The translations under genes and the position numbers were made by a program. Below the pieces are notes generated by a model that was given only the letters and a program-made list of their open reading frames with translations, did no database searches and was not told the origin of the DNA. 47,404 nt of DNA from an uncultured Tenacibaculum sp. (GTDB lineage Bacteria > Bacteroidota > Bacteroidia > Flavobacteriales > Flavobacteriaceae), in NCBI GenBank assembly GCA_938041625.1, contig CALISK010000159.1, positions 1-47,404 of the forward strand. Reading direction: 5' to 3'. Below, in pieces: positions 30,958 through 41,196 of this stretch (position 1 is its first letter; each line of letters opens with the position of its first letter).

Positions 30958-32634
30958 ATGGAATTAAATAAGTTTAGTAAACAAGTAACTCAAGACGATA
31001 CACAACCTGCAGCACAAGCAATGTTGCATGCTATTGGTTTATCAAAAGAAGATTTACAAAAACCATTAGTAGGAATTGCAAGTACCGGGTATGAAGGGAA
31101 CCCGTGTAATATGCATTTAAATGATCTTGCTAAATTGGTTAAAAAAGGAACAAAAAACACTGATTTAATTGGGTTAATTTTTAATACTATAGGTGTTTCC
31201 GATGGTATCTCTATGGGAACACCAGGTATGCGATTTTCATTGCCTTCTCGTGATGTTATAGCTGATTCAATGGAAACAGTAGTACAAGCAATGTCGTATG
31301 ATGGTTTAGTTACTGTAGTAGGTTGTGATAAAAATATGCCAGGAGCATTAATGGCTATGTTACGATTAAATAGACCTTCTGTTTTAGTATATGGAGGAAC
31401 TATTGCTTCAGGTTGTCATGATGGAAAAAAATTAGATATAGTTTCTGCATTTGAAGCTTGGGGAAGTAAAGTGGCAGGTACAATAACACAAAAAGAATAT
31501 CAGAGTGTAATAGAAAAAGCTTGCCCAGGAGCAGGAGCTTGTGGAGGTATGTACACTGCAAATACGATGGCTTCGGCAATTGAAGCATTGGGTATGAGTT
31601 TACCTTACAATTCATCAAATCCAGCAATTAGTAAAGATAAAGAAGAAGAAAGTGTAAAAGCAGGAGAAGCTTTACGAGTATTATTAGAAAAAGATATTAA
31701 ACCGTCAGATATTGTAACTAAAAAAGCATTAGAAAATGCAGTTCGTTTGGTTACTGTAATGGGAGGTTCTACGAATGCTGTATTACATTTTCTAGCAATA
31801 GCAAAAGCAGCTGATGTTGAATTTACATTAAAAGATTTTCAACGTATATCTGATGAAACTCCTTTTTTGGCTGATTTAAAACCAAGTGGAAAATATTTGA
31901 TGGAAGATGTACATCGTGTAGGAGGTACGCCAGCAGTATTAAAATATTTGCTAACAAAAGGATTGTTACATGGAGATTGCCTAACAGTAACAGGGAAAAC
32001 ATTAGCCGAAAATTTAATAGAAGTACCAGGTTTAACAAGCGGACAAGATGTTATTAAACCGATTGATAGTCCAATAAAAGCCACAGGACATTTAAGAATG
32101 CTATATGGAAATTTGGCTAAAGAAGGTTCGGTAGCTAAAATAACAGGAAAAGAAGGATTGATTTTTAAAGGGAAAGCAAAAGTTTTTGAAGGTGAATTTC
32201 AAGCAAATGAAGGTATAAAAAATGGAGAAGTAGAAAAAGGAGATGTAGTGGTAATTCGTTATGAAGGACCAAAAGGTGGACCAGGTATGCCAGAAATGTT
32301 AAAACCAACCGCAGCTATTATGGGAGCGGGTTTAGGAAAAGAGGTAGCATTAATTACTGATGGACGTTTCTCTGGAGGAACACATGGGTTTGTAGTAGGG
32401 CATATTACTCCAGAAGCACAAGAAGGCGGAGTAATCGCATTAGTAAAAAACGGAGATATAATTTCAATTAATGCAGAAAAAAACACTATTGATTTAGAAG
32501 TTTCAAAGGAAGAATTAAAAGAAAGAAGAGTACAATGGATAGCTCCGTCATTAAAAGTGAAAAGAGGAGTTTTATATAAATATGCAAAAACAGTAGCATC
32601 TGCATCTAACGGATGTGTTACAGATGAATTTTAA
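30958..32634 (+). CDS. ilvD: Dihydroxy-acid dehydratase
   Basis: [69 protein letters not shown]. Confidence 0.97.
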   Translation: MELNKFSKQVTQDDTQPAAQAMLHAIGLSKEDLQKPLVGIASTGYEGNPCNMHLNDLAKLVKKGTKNTDLIGLIFNTIGVSDGISMGTPGMRFSLPSRDVIADSMETVVQAMSYDGLVTVVGCDKNMPGALMAMLRLNRPSVLVYGGTIASGCHDGKKLDIVSAFEAWGSKVAGTITQKEYQSVIEKACPGAGACGGMYTANTMASAIEALGMSLPYNSSNPAISKDKEEESVKAGEALRVLLEKDIKPSDIVTKKALENAVRLVTVMGGSTNAVLHFLAIAKAADVEFTLKDFQRISDETPFLADLKPSGKYLMEDVHRVGGTPAVLKYLLTKGLLHGDCLTVTGKTLAENLIEVPGLTSGQDVIKPIDSPIKATGHLRMLYGNLAKEGSVAKITGKEGLIFKGKAKVFEGEFQANEGIKNGEVEKGDVVVIRYEGPKGGPGMPEMLKPTAAIMGAGLGKEVALITDGRFSGGTHGFVVGHITPEAQEGGVIALVKNGDIISINAEKNTIDLEVSKEELKERRVQWIAPSLKVKRGVLYKYAKTVASASNGCVTDEF

Positions 32635-32645
32635 AGATCAGTAAT

Positions 32646-34379
32646 ATGGAAACTAGAGAAAAAAAATCAAAAAAAGAAGAAATAAAAACAAACGTAACTG
32701 TTTCGGGAGCTGAGGCAGTTGTAAAATGTTTATTAGCAGAAGGAGTCGATATTTTATACGGATATCCAGGAGGAGCAATTATGCCAGTGTATGATGAATT
32801 GTATAAGTATAAAGACAAATTAAATCATGTACTTACACGTCATGAACAAGGAGCAACACACTCAGCACAAGGATACGCAAGAGCAACAGGAAAAGTAGGA
32901 GTCGCAATGGCAACTTCTGGCCCTGGAGCTACCAATTTAATAACAGGTATTGCAGATGCTCAAATAGATTCTACACCAATGGTTTGTATTACAGGTCAGG
33001 TAGCTTCTCATTTATTAGGGTCTGACGCTTTTCAAGAAACAGATATTGTAGGAATTTCGACCCCAGTAACAAAATGGAATTATCAAATAACAAAAGCAAG
33101 TGAAATACCTGAAATATTTGCAAAGGCATTTTATATAGCACGCTCTGGAAGACCAGGGCCAGTATTAATAGATATTACTAAAGATGCACAGTTTGAACAA
33201 TTTGAATTTTCTTATGAAAAATGTACTTCGGTTAGAAGTTATAAAGCAATTCCAGAATTAAATATAGAAGCAGTAAAAGAAGCTGCAAATTTAATTAATG
33301 AAGCCAAAAAACCATTTGTTATTTGGGGGCAAGGAATTGTGTTGGGAGAAGCAGAAGAAGAGTTTAAGGAATTTATAGAAAAAGCAGGAATACCGTCAGC
33401 GAGTACATTATTAGGGTTATCAGCATTACCTACAAAGCATCCACTTCATGTAGGAATGGTGGGAATGCATGGTAATTATGGCCCCAATAAATTAACCAAT
33501 GAATGTGATGTGTTAATTGCTGTAGGTATGCGCTTTGATGATCGAGTTACAGGTGATTTAAGTAGATATGCAAAACAAGCTAAAGTTGTTCATTTTGAAA
33601 TAGACCCAGCAGAGATCGATAAAAATGTGAAAGCAAATGTGGCTGTTTTAGGAAATGCAAAAGAGACGTTAAAAACTATTTTGCCTTTTGTTAAAGAAAA
33701 TATGCATAAAGAATGGCTACAAGAGTTTAGAGATTATGATGCTACGGAGTTTGATAAAGTTATAAAAAAAGATTTATATCCTACCAAAGAAGGTTTAACA
33801 ATGGGGGAAGTAATAAAAGAGATTAATAAAGCTTCACAAGGAGATGCCATTGTAGTTACAGATGTTGGTCAACATCAAATGGTTGCTTGTCGTTATGCAG
33901 AATTTAACCAAACAAAAAGTAATATTACTTCAGGTGGTTTAGGTACTATGGGATTTGCATTACCAGCTGCTATTGGAGCTAAAATGGGAGCGCCAGAACG
34001 AGAAGTAGTAGCAGTGATTGGTGATGGAGGCTATCAAATGACAATTCAAGAGTTAGGAACTATTTTACAAACAAAAGCAGCGGTTAAAATAGTGGTTTTA
34101 AATAATGAATTTTTAGGAATGGTTCGTCAATGGCAACAGTTATTCTTTGATAAAAGATATGCATCTACAGAAATGACAAACCCAGATTTTGTAGCGATAG
34201 CAAAAGGATATCATTTAAAAGCAAATAGAGTAACAAAACGAGAAGAGTTAGAAAACGTAGTACAAGAAATGATGCAATCAGAGGAGGCTTATTTTTTAGA
34301 AGTTTGTGTAGAAAAGGAAGGCAACGTATTTCCAATGATAGCTACAGGTTCATCGGTTTCAGAAGTTAGATTAAGTTAA
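32646..34379 (+). CDS. ilvB: Acetolactate synthase large subunit
   Basis: YGYPGGAIMPVYDELYK, RHEQGATHSAQGYARATGKVGVAMATSGPGATNLITGIADA, GDGGYQMTIQELGTI. Confidence 0.97.
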   Translation: METREKKSKKEEIKTNVTVSGAEAVVKCLLAEGVDILYGYPGGAIMPVYDELYKYKDKLNHVLTRHEQGATHSAQGYARATGKVGVAMATSGPGATNLITGIADAQIDSTPMVCITGQVASHLLGSDAFQETDIVGISTPVTKWNYQITKASEIPEIFAKAFYIARSGRPGPVLIDITKDAQFEQFEFSYEKCTSVRSYKAIPELNIEAVKEAANLINEAKKPFVIWGQGIVLGEAEEEFKEFIEKAGIPSASTLLGLSALPTKHPLHVGMVGMHGNYGPNKLTNECDVLIAVGMRFDDRVTGDLSRYAKQAKVVHFEIDPAEIDKNVKANVAVLGNAKETLKTILPFVKENMHKEWLQEFRDYDATEFDKVIKKDLYPTKEGLTMGEVIKEINKASQGDAIVVTDVGQHQMVACRYAEFNQTKSNITSGGLGTMGFALPAAIGAKMGAPEREVVAVIGDGGYQMTIQELGTILQTKAAVKIVVLNNEFLGMVRQWQQLFFDKRYASTEMTNPDFVAIAKGYHLKANRVTKREELENVVQEMMQSEEAYFLEVCVEKEGNVFPMIATGSSVSEVRLS

Positions 34380-34384
34380 GAGTT

Positions 34385-34900
34385 ATGAGTACAAAAAACA
34401 CCTATACAGTATCTATTTATACCGAAAATAATGTAGGATTATTAAATCGAATCTCTGCAATATTTCAGCGTAGACACATGAATATAGAAAGTATAAACAG
34501 TTCAAAGTCGGAGATTAAAAATGTATCTAGAATTACCATTTTAGTAAAGATTACAGAAGATCAAATGAAAAAAATAATTGGTCAAATCGAAAAACAGGTA
34601 GAGGTAATTAAAGCTTTTTATCATTCAGAGGAAGAAACTATTTATCAAGAATCTTGTTTGTTCAAATTAAATTCTGATTTGTTAATTGAAAATGATGAAA
34701 TTCAAATGATTATCAATCAAAGTAAATCAAGAGTCATTAATATTAATAAAGATTTTTTTGTATTAGAGAAATCAGGCTCTAAAGAAGAGGTAGAAGAATT
34801 ATATCAAATTTTAAAAAAGCATGGAATCATGCAGTTTGTTCGCTCAGGACGAATAGCAATAACAAAAGAGGAAATGAAAATATCAAAAATGTTAGATTAA
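34385..34900 (+). CDS. ilvN: Acetolactate synthase small subunit
   Basis: ACT domain TVSIYTENNVGLLNRISAIFQRRHMNIESINSSKSE; FVLEKSGSKEEVEELYQIL. Confidence 0.93.
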   Translation: MSTKNTYTVSIYTENNVGLLNRISAIFQRRHMNIESINSSKSEIKNVSRITILVKITEDQMKKIIGQIEKQVEVIKAFYHSEEETIYQESCLFKLNSDLLIENDEIQMIINQSKSRVININKDFFVLEKSGSKEEVEELYQILKKHGIMQFVRSGRIAITKEEMKISKMLD

Positions 34901-34907
34901 TTAATAC

Positions 34908-35741
34908 GTGATAAAAAATATTGAAATACACGAAACAGCTTTTATAACTTCTATGTTTAGAGCAATGAATACATCTTTAAGTAAAGATTATTATTCAAAG
35001 CTTTGGAATAATAAAAGAACTAAAATATGGGTAACCGATTATTTAAAGGAGGTTTCTTCAGAAGAAGCTCATGCTCATTGTGTAAGAAATAGATTTTTCC
35101 TAGAAAAAATTCAACAACTTATAAAAGAAGCTAAAATAGATATCCTTATAAATTTTGGTTCAGGTTTTAGTATGTATCCATTTTTATTAAACGAATCTAT
35201 AGAGCATATAGAAATAGATAAACCAGATATTATAGATTATAAGAAACATAAAGTCTCAAACTGGGTGCAAACAGGCGAATTACCAGAAAGGGAAATACAT
35301 TTTTTAGGAGTTGATTTTGAAGAGGATTATAAAGAAGAATTATATACTAAAATTCAAAAAATAAAAAAGAATAAAAGATCTTTTGTTTTAATAGAAGGGG
35401 TATTATTCTTTTTAAATAAGAATCAAGTAGATACACTATTCGGTTTTTTTAATGAAATTCAAAAACAAGGAGATTATTTAGGAAGTGTTTCATTTAATTC
35501 TACAGTAAAAAAAACGAAAGCATTTTTGAGGTTACTTAATTTCTTTAATGAAAGAGTTTCAAAAACATCAAAGGATGATTATTTAACATTAGAGAATAAT
35601 TTTTATAAAGAAAAATCAGCATATAAGATAAAAGAACATAAAGATTACTTTATGTATTCTAAAGAATTAAAAAGCAGAATAAATTTAAAAGAAACAGATA
35701 TTTTGAATGAGAACTTTTATCTGTTAGAAAAAATAAAATAA
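34908..35741 (+). CDS. Leucine carboxyl methyltransferase (LCM/COG3315-like) class I SAM-dependent methyltransferase
   Basis: INFGSGFSMYPFLL..EIDKPDIIDYKK, FVLIEGVLFFLNKNQVDTLF match the LCM layout; GTG start 7 bp after ilvN. Confidence 0.7.
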   Translation: MIKNIEIHETAFITSMFRAMNTSLSKDYYSKLWNNKRTKIWVTDYLKEVSSEEAHAHCVRNRFFLEKIQQLIKEAKIDILINFGSGFSMYPFLLNESIEHIEIDKPDIIDYKKHKVSNWVQTGELPEREIHFLGVDFEEDYKEELYTKIQKIKKNKRSFVLIEGVLFFLNKNQVDTLFGFFNEIQKQGDYLGSVSFNSTVKKTKAFLRLLNFFNERVSKTSKDDYLTLENNFYKEKSAYKIKEHKDYFMYSKELKSRINLKETDILNENFYLLEKIK

Positions 35742-35768
35742 AAAGCGAAACGCTAAAAAACAAAAATA

Positions 35769-37274
35769 ATGGCAACAAATTATTTCAATACATTATCATT
35801 AGCAGGAAAATTAGAACAATTAGGAAAATGTAGATTGATGGAGTCTACAGAGTTTTCAGAAGGTATTTCAGAATTAAAAGATAAAAAAATAGTAATTGTA
35901 GGTTGTGGAGCGCAAGGTTTAAATCAAGGTTTAAATATGAGAGATTCTGGCTTAGATATTTCATATGCATTACGAGAAGGAGCAATAAAAGAACAACGCC
36001 CATCTTATAAAAATGCTGTTGAAAATAGTTTTGTAGTTGGAACTTATAATGAATTAATACCAACAGCAGATGTAGTATGTAATTTAACGCCAGATAAGCA
36101 GCATACCAATGTAGTAAATACAGTAATGCCTTTAATGAAAGAAGGAGCAACATTATCGTACTCGCATGGATTTAATATTGTAGAAGAAGGAATGCAAGTG
36201 CGTAAAGATTTAACGGTAATTATGGTGGCACCAAAATGCCCAGGTAGTGAGGTTAGAGAGGAATATAAACGTGGTTTTGGAGTTCCTACATTAATTGCAG
36301 TACATCCAGAAAATGACCCAAAAAGTAAAGGTTTAGAACAAGCAAAAGCATACGCTTTTGCAACTGGAGGGCATAAAGCAGGAGTGTTAGAATCTTCTTT
36401 TGTAGCAGAAGTAAAATCAGATTTAATGGGCGAGCAAACCATTTTGTGTGGTGTATTACAAACGGCTTCAATTTTATCGTTTGATAAAATGGTTGAAGAA
36501 GGAATAGCGCCAGGTTATGCTAGTAAATTGGTACAATATGGTTGGGAAACCATAACTGAAGCTTTAAAACACGGTGGGATTACCAATATGATGGATCGTT
36601 TGTCTAATTCAGCAAAAATTAAAGCGTATGAACTTTCTGAAGAATTAAGAGGTTTATTAAAGCCTTTGTTTGAAAAACATATGGATGATATAATGTCGGG
36701 ACATTTTTCTAAAACGATGATGGAAGATTGGGCAAAGCATGATGTAAATTTATTAAGTTGGAGAGCAGCGACAGGAAAAACGAATTTTGAAAAATCAAAG
36801 GTTACAGTATTAGATATTACTGAGCAAGAATATTTTGATAAAGCAGTATTAATGGTTGCTTTTGTAAAAGCAGGAGTAGAGTTAGCTTTTGAAACTATGG
36901 TTGCTTCAGGTATTATATCGGCATCTGCTTATTACGAATCGTTACATGAACTTCCTTTAATAGCAAATACAGTTGCAAGAAAAAAATTATTTGAAATGAA
37001 TCGAATTATTTCAGATACAGCTGAATATGGTTGTTATTTATTCGATCATGCAGCAAAACCCTTGTTAACGGAATTTATGGAATCAGTAAACACTAATATT
37101 ATAGGAGAGGTTTATGAGAATACTAAATCGGTAGATAATTTAGAGTTGATAAAAGTAAATAAAGCAATTAGGAATCATCCGATAGAAAAAATAGGAGAAG
37201 AACTTAGAGAAGCAATGGTTTCTATGAAATCATTAAAAGTAGAGAGTTTAGAGAAAGAAGCTGTATTGATGTAA
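35769..37274 (+). CDS. ilvC: Ketol-acid reductoisomerase (long, class II)
   Basis: [60 protein letters not shown]; 501 aa. Confidence 0.97.
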   Translation: MATNYFNTLSLAGKLEQLGKCRLMESTEFSEGISELKDKKIVIVGCGAQGLNQGLNMRDSGLDISYALREGAIKEQRPSYKNAVENSFVVGTYNELIPTADVVCNLTPDKQHTNVVNTVMPLMKEGATLSYSHGFNIVEEGMQVRKDLTVIMVAPKCPGSEVREEYKRGFGVPTLIAVHPENDPKSKGLEQAKAYAFATGGHKAGVLESSFVAEVKSDLMGEQTILCGVLQTASILSFDKMVEEGIAPGYASKLVQYGWETITEALKHGGITNMMDRLSNSAKIKAYELSEELRGLLKPLFEKHMDDIMSGHFSKTMMEDWAKHDVNLLSWRAATGKTNFEKSKVTVLDITEQEYFDKAVLMVAFVKAGVELAFETMVASGIISASAYYESLHELPLIANTVARKKLFEMNRIISDTAEYGCYLFDHAAKPLLTEFMESVNTNIIGEVYENTKSVDNLELIKVNKAIRNHPIEKIGEELREAMVSMKSLKVESLEKEAVLM

Positions 37275-37290
37275 TATGGAATAAATTAAT

Positions 37291-37318
37291 CAAGAGGTTA
37301 AAACCTCTTGGTTTTTTC
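37291..37318 (+). terminator. Intrinsic terminator between ilvC and ilvA
   Basis: caagaggtt-aa-aacctcttg-gtttttt. Confidence 0.65.
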
Positions 37319-37339
37319 TATTAAAATCGATCAAAATAT

Positions 37340-38605
37340 ATGAAATCTACCATACATACATACTTTCCGAAAGTATCCGACATAAAAAAGGCAGCTGAGG
37401 TCATAAAACAAATAACCTCTGTAACACCTTTACAAGAAAACTATAATTTATCATCACAATTTAAAGCGAGGATTAATTTAAAAAGAGAAGATCTACAGCA
37501 AGTTCGTTCTTATAAAATAAGAGGAGCTTATAATAAAATTCATTCATTAACAGAAGAAGAATTAGTAAATGGTATTGTTTGTGCAAGTGCGGGAAACCAT
37601 GCTCAAGGTGTTGCATTGGCTTGCAGAAAAAAAGAAATTCACGGTACTATTTTTATGCCTGCACCAACCCCTAAACAAAAGGTAGAACAAGTAAAAATGT
37701 TTGGAGGCGAGTTTGTAGAAATACAATTAATAGGAGATACTTTTGATGATGCTTATAATGCAGCAAAAGAGAAAGAAATAATAAGTGAAAAAACATTTGT
37801 ACATCCTTTTAATGATGAAAAGATAATTGAAGGTCAGGCTACAGTAGGGTTAGAAATTATAGAGCAATCAAATGAGTTAATAGATTATGTTTTTGTTCCT
37901 GTAGGTGGTGGTGGTTTGGCTTCTGGATTGTCGAGTATTTTTAAACAATTATCTCCTAAAACAAAAATAATAGGAGTAGAGCCAGCAGGAGCACCATCAA
38001 TGCAAAAAGCAATTGAACATAAAAAGAATATTAAACTAAACAATATAGATAAGTTTATTGATGGGGCTGCAGTACAACAAGTAGGAGATTTAACGTATAA
38101 AATTTGTATAGATAATCTGGATGATATGATTACTGTAGAAGAAGGGAAAGTGTGTCAGACAATTTTAGAAATGTATAATAAAGAAGCAATTGTTGTAGAA
38201 CCTGCGGGAGCTTTAACTATAAGTGCATTAGAATCTTTTAAAGAAGAGATTATAGGAAAAAATGTAGTCTGTATTGTAAGTGGTAGTAATAATGATATTA
38301 CTAGAACAGCGGAAATAAAAGAAAGAGCATTGCTGTATGGTGGGTTAAAACATTATTTTATAGTACGTTTTCCACAACGTTCAGGCGCATTAAAAGAGTT
38401 TGTGATGAGGGTTTTAGGAGAGAATGATGATATTACTTTTTTTGAATATTCTAAAAAAACAAGTAGAGAAAATGGACCAGCAGTAGTTGGAATAGAGTTA
38501 GAGAATAAAGAAGATTTAGTTCCTTTAATAAAAAGAATGAAAGAGTTAAATTTCTATGGAGAATACTTAAATAATAAACCCAATTTATTTGAGTTTTTAG
38601 TATAA
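37340..38605 (+). CDS. ilvA: Threonine ammonia-lyase (threonine dehydratase)
   Basis: NLKREDLQQVRSYKIRGAYNKI, CASAGNHAQGVALAC, PVGGGGLASGLSSIF; C-terminal ACT-like regulatory region. Confidence 0.95.
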   Translation: MKSTIHTYFPKVSDIKKAAEVIKQITSVTPLQENYNLSSQFKARINLKREDLQQVRSYKIRGAYNKIHSLTEEELVNGIVCASAGNHAQGVALACRKKEIHGTIFMPAPTPKQKVEQVKMFGGEFVEIQLIGDTFDDAYNAAKEKEIISEKTFVHPFNDEKIIEGQATVGLEIIEQSNELIDYVFVPVGGGGLASGLSSIFKQLSPKTKIIGVEPAGAPSMQKAIEHKKNIKLNNIDKFIDGAAVQQVGDLTYKICIDNLDDMITVEEGKVCQTILEMYNKEAIVVEPAGALTISALESFKEEIIGKNVVCIVSGSNNDITRTAEIKERALLYGGLKHYFIVRFPQRSGALKEFVMRVLGENDDITFFEYSKKTSRENGPAVVGIELENKEDLVPLIKRMKELNFYGEYLNNKPNLFEFLV

Positions 38606-38652
38606 TTTGTCTAGTCCTAAATAACCGATACGGATTATTAAATTTATAAATT

Positions 38653-38688
38653 AAAGTTCAACTATGCTAGCATAGTTGAACTTTTTTG
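38653..38688. terminator. Perfect palindromic hairpin terminator inside the IS remnant
   Basis: aaagttcaactatgctagcatagttgaactttttt. Confidence 0.65.
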
Positions 38689-38720
38689 ATTTGTATTGAG
38701 TTCTTTTCAATTTTTCTTGT

Positions 38721-39225
38721 TTATGCATTTTCATAAGGATTGTATTTTTCAGTCATGCTTACTGTTATATTATTTGCTTTTAATAAATCTTGATATTTAT
38801 TATAGTAATATTTGTAACCCTCTATCTGAATTATGTATTAAGTGATTTTCATTGTAATTTCTATTTTTCAATGCGATTTCTAACGCTTCTATAGAGTCAG
38901 CTACATTTAAACTATTAGAAAGGTTATAACCCATTTTTTTTGAATAAACATCTGTAATTAAAGCTAAATAAAAAGAATTAGTTCTATTTCTAATATAAGT
39001 TATATCGCTAAACCATACTTGAATATCAATATTACTAATGCTATTCTTATACTTTCTAAATCTGTGATGAGAGTCTGTAGTAATACTTTGGATACCATAT
39101 TTTGTCTTTGCTTGACTTTTTGTTAAAAAACCTTGTTCTACTTCCTCTACTATTTGAAGTTTAAAAGAGAAAGAGTGATCTTTTTGAGTACGTTTGATAT
39201 ACCCCGTTGTGTTTGATGTTTTCAT
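38721..39225 (-). pseudogene. IS3-family transposase remnant (OrfA N-terminus fused to part of OrfB, frameshifted and truncated)
   Basis: KTSNTTGYIKRTQKDHSFSFKLQIVEEVEQG.. joined to VWFSDITYIR..LALITDVYSKKMGY..HSDRGLQ; the next frame continues YYYNKYQDLLKANNITVSMTEKYNPYENA*. Confidence 0.85.
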
Positions 39226-39271
39226 TACACTAAATTTTTAGTGTATCGCTATATTAGGACGAGACAATTAC

Positions 39272-39315
39272 AAAAAAAAAGAGATTACCTGAAAAGGTAA
39301 TCTCTTTTTTTTGTA
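39272..39315. terminator. Bidirectional intrinsic terminator, probably the original ilvA terminator
   Basis: aaaaaaaaagagattacct-gaaa-aggtaatctctttttttt. Confidence 0.85.
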
Positions 39316-39434
39316 ATAAAAACAAATAAAGACAAAACAGTATCGAATATTAATTAAAGTGTATCGATTCTTTCTTTGCCTATTATAAAAGTATATATCT
39401 GACATACCTTTGATGAAAAATAAAATCAATTAAA

Positions 39435-40115
39435 ATGAAAACATTAAAATTTATTGCACCAATAGCAATAGCTTTATTTACTATAGGAAACGCAAACGCT
39501 CAAAAATTAAAATCATTTGGAAGTTCTATAGAAAAGAAAATAGGATTTGTTAAGAAGAAAGTACCTTATACAGATGTGGTTAGTTATTTAGGGTACGCAG
39601 CACCAAACACAGAGGATGAAGTAAAAGATGGAAAAAAGTTTTATTACATCTATGTATGGGTACCCGCAGTTGCACCAGAATTAGGATTAAGAATGATGTC
39701 GCCTGCTAAAAAAGTAAAAGTTAAAAATGCTATTAAGGGTAAAACATTTGAAGCAAATGCAAAATCAGATGATTATTTTGATACCTATATAACATTAGAA
39801 AGATCTGATATTTTTACAAAAGGGAAAGTTAAAGATGCAGCATCGGCTTCGTGGACAGTTTTAGCGAGAAATGATGATAGTGGTGAAATGCCAAAACAAC
39901 CAAGTGGAAGAAAATATAATTCTTTATTAAGATATAAAAGTAAAACAGGTGACCCATTAAAAGCACTTACAAGAGGTCTTTATCGAGTAGGTTTTACAAC
40001 TTACAAAAAGGGGGAAGTTAAGGGTACTTTTGTTGCTCAAATAGGATCGCCTGTTAAATTACCAGGAGTGGTAATGGCAAAAAGTATAGAGGAGCTATTA
40101 GCTCAGATGAATTAG
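39435..40115 (+). CDS. LipL32-like surface protein
   Basis: KKFYYIYVWVPAVAPELGLRMMSP, YFDTYITLERSD, RKYNSLLRYK, LTRGLYRVGFTTYKKGEVKGTFVAQIG match leptospiral LipL32 as I recall it. Confidence 0.75.
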   Translation: MKTLKFIAPIAIALFTIGNANAQKLKSFGSSIEKKIGFVKKKVPYTDVVSYLGYAAPNTEDEVKDGKKFYYIYVWVPAVAPELGLRMMSPAKKVKVKNAIKGKTFEANAKSDDYFDTYITLERSDIFTKGKVKDAASASWTVLARNDDSGEMPKQPSGRKYNSLLRYKSKTGDPLKALTRGLYRVGFTTYKKGEVKGTFVAQIGSPVKLPGVVMAKSIEELLAQMN

Positions 40116-40161
40116 TTTTTTTAAGTTAATTTCGATTACTTATTTTTTATTAGTTTTAGAC

Positions 40162-40190
40162 AAAGGGTGCCTTTTAGGTACCCTTTCCTT
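40162..40190 (+). terminator. Intrinsic terminator after the LipL32-like gene
   Basis: aaagggtgcc-tttta-ggtacccttt (one G-U). Confidence 0.6.
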
Positions 40191-40329
40191 ATGCAAGGTT
40201 ATTTCATTTTTTATATTTATTTGTAGAGAAAAGGATTTTCAAATAATAACTTTTTTGTTTCCTAGAAAAGAAATTCCGTAGTAAAATGTAATAGAATGGT
40301 TATTGTAAACTCATTTTTTTAATCCTAAA

Positions 40330-40370
40330 AAATCGCTATATCTCTTATTTAATAAGAGGTATAGCGATTT
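40330..40370. repeat. 18-bp stem hairpin
   Basis: aaatcgctatatctctta-tttaa-taagaggtatagcgattt. Confidence 0.75.
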
Positions 40371-40372
40371 AC

Positions 40373-40486
40373 CATGTGAATGATCACACTAAAATACAAT
40401 TTGAAATCAATTCACAACTCAATAACGGGGATGAAAGTTTTTACTTTTCATGTGAATGATCACACTAAAATACAATTTGAAATCAA
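40373..40486. repeat. 38-bp exact direct repeat (40373-40410 and 40449-40486)
   Basis: catgtgaatgatcacactaaaatacaatttgaaatcaa twice, offset 76 bp. Confidence 0.9.
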
Positions 40487-40500
40487 CAAAGATGGAAACA

Positions 40501-40620
40501 TTAAAATATTTGTTTTCTTAATTTGTTGGGCTGTGTTCTGTCAATATCGCCAACCTCTTGAGCACCACCATAAATAGAAATTAATTGTTCTTTAGTTAAT
40601 TCTTCAAAATTTTCAAACAT
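40501..40620 (-). CDS. 39-aa peptide with double-glycine leader: MFENFEELTKEQLISIYGGAQEVGDIDRTQPNKLRKQIF
   Basis: ATG to TAA on the minus strand; LTKEQLISIYGG matches the GG-leader consensus (L-12, L-7, I-4, GG); absent from the ORF track. Confidence 0.5.
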   Translation of the reverse strand: MFENFEELTKEQLISIYGGAQEVGDIDRTQPNKLRKQIF

Positions 40621-40667
40621 GATATTAAAATATAATATTAATAGAAAAGAAAGATATAAAATAAATA

Positions 40668-41048
40668 CTATTTAATAGCAATCATGCTAATCTCTACATT
40701 AACAAATTTAGGAAGGTTAGCTACTTCAACAGTTTCTCTTGCAGGAGCATTTTTCTCATCAAAATAAGTAGCGTATACTTCGTTAATTGCAGAAAAATTA
40801 TTCATGTCAGATATAAAAATAGAAGTCTTAACTACATTTTCAAAAGACATTTCTGCTTCATTTAAAACAGCTTTCATATTTTCTAATACCTGCGTAGTTT
40901 CTTTTTTAATATCATCTAAAACTAATTCACCAGTAATAGGATCTAAAGCTATCTGCCCAGATGTATATAAAGTATTTCCGCTTAATACAGCTTGATTATA
41001 TGGACCAATAGGAGCAGGAGCTTTACTTGTGTTGATTATTTTTTTCAT
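40668..41048 (-). CDS. ridA: RidA family reactive enamine/imine deaminase
   Basis: APAPIGPYNQAVLSGNTLYTSGQIALDP, NMKAVLNEAEMSFENVVKTSIF, PARETVEVANLPKFVNVEISMIA. Confidence 0.95.
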   Translation of the reverse strand: MKKIINTSKAPAPIGPYNQAVLSGNTLYTSGQIALDPITGELVLDDIKKETTQVLENMKAVLNEAEMSFENVVKTSIFISDMNNFSAINEVYATYFDEKNAPARETVEVANLPKFVNVEISMIAIK

Positions 41049-41196
41049 GATTGATTTTATTTTTTAAAGTTAATTTTTTTTTAGGCGAAAAGGTTTTTTG
41101 TTTTTCAATAGATATATTTTGTTTGTAAGTTTTGAATTAACTATTTCTAATTCTTAAAAAAAGCAAACATAGAACAATAGTTTAACTAACTACTAA

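Larger units (their letters stand above)
38608..39266 (-). mobile_element. Internally deleted IS3-family element with terminal inverted repeats
   Basis: TIRs TGTCTaGTCCTAAatAaccGATAC (38608-38631) and the inverse of gtatcgctatattaggacgagaca (39243-39266); ATT flanks both ends. Confidence 0.75.

Noticed and set aside
37291-37318. Third attenuator between ilvC and ilvA
   Set aside because: A terminator-like hairpin is present, but no Ile/Val/Thr-rich leader ORF precedes it (only ATG GAA TAA).
40380-40577. 65-aa plus-strand ORF (MITLKYNLKSIHNS..)
   Set aside because: Built largely from the 38-bp direct repeat and overlapping the opposite-strand GG peptide; no independent support.
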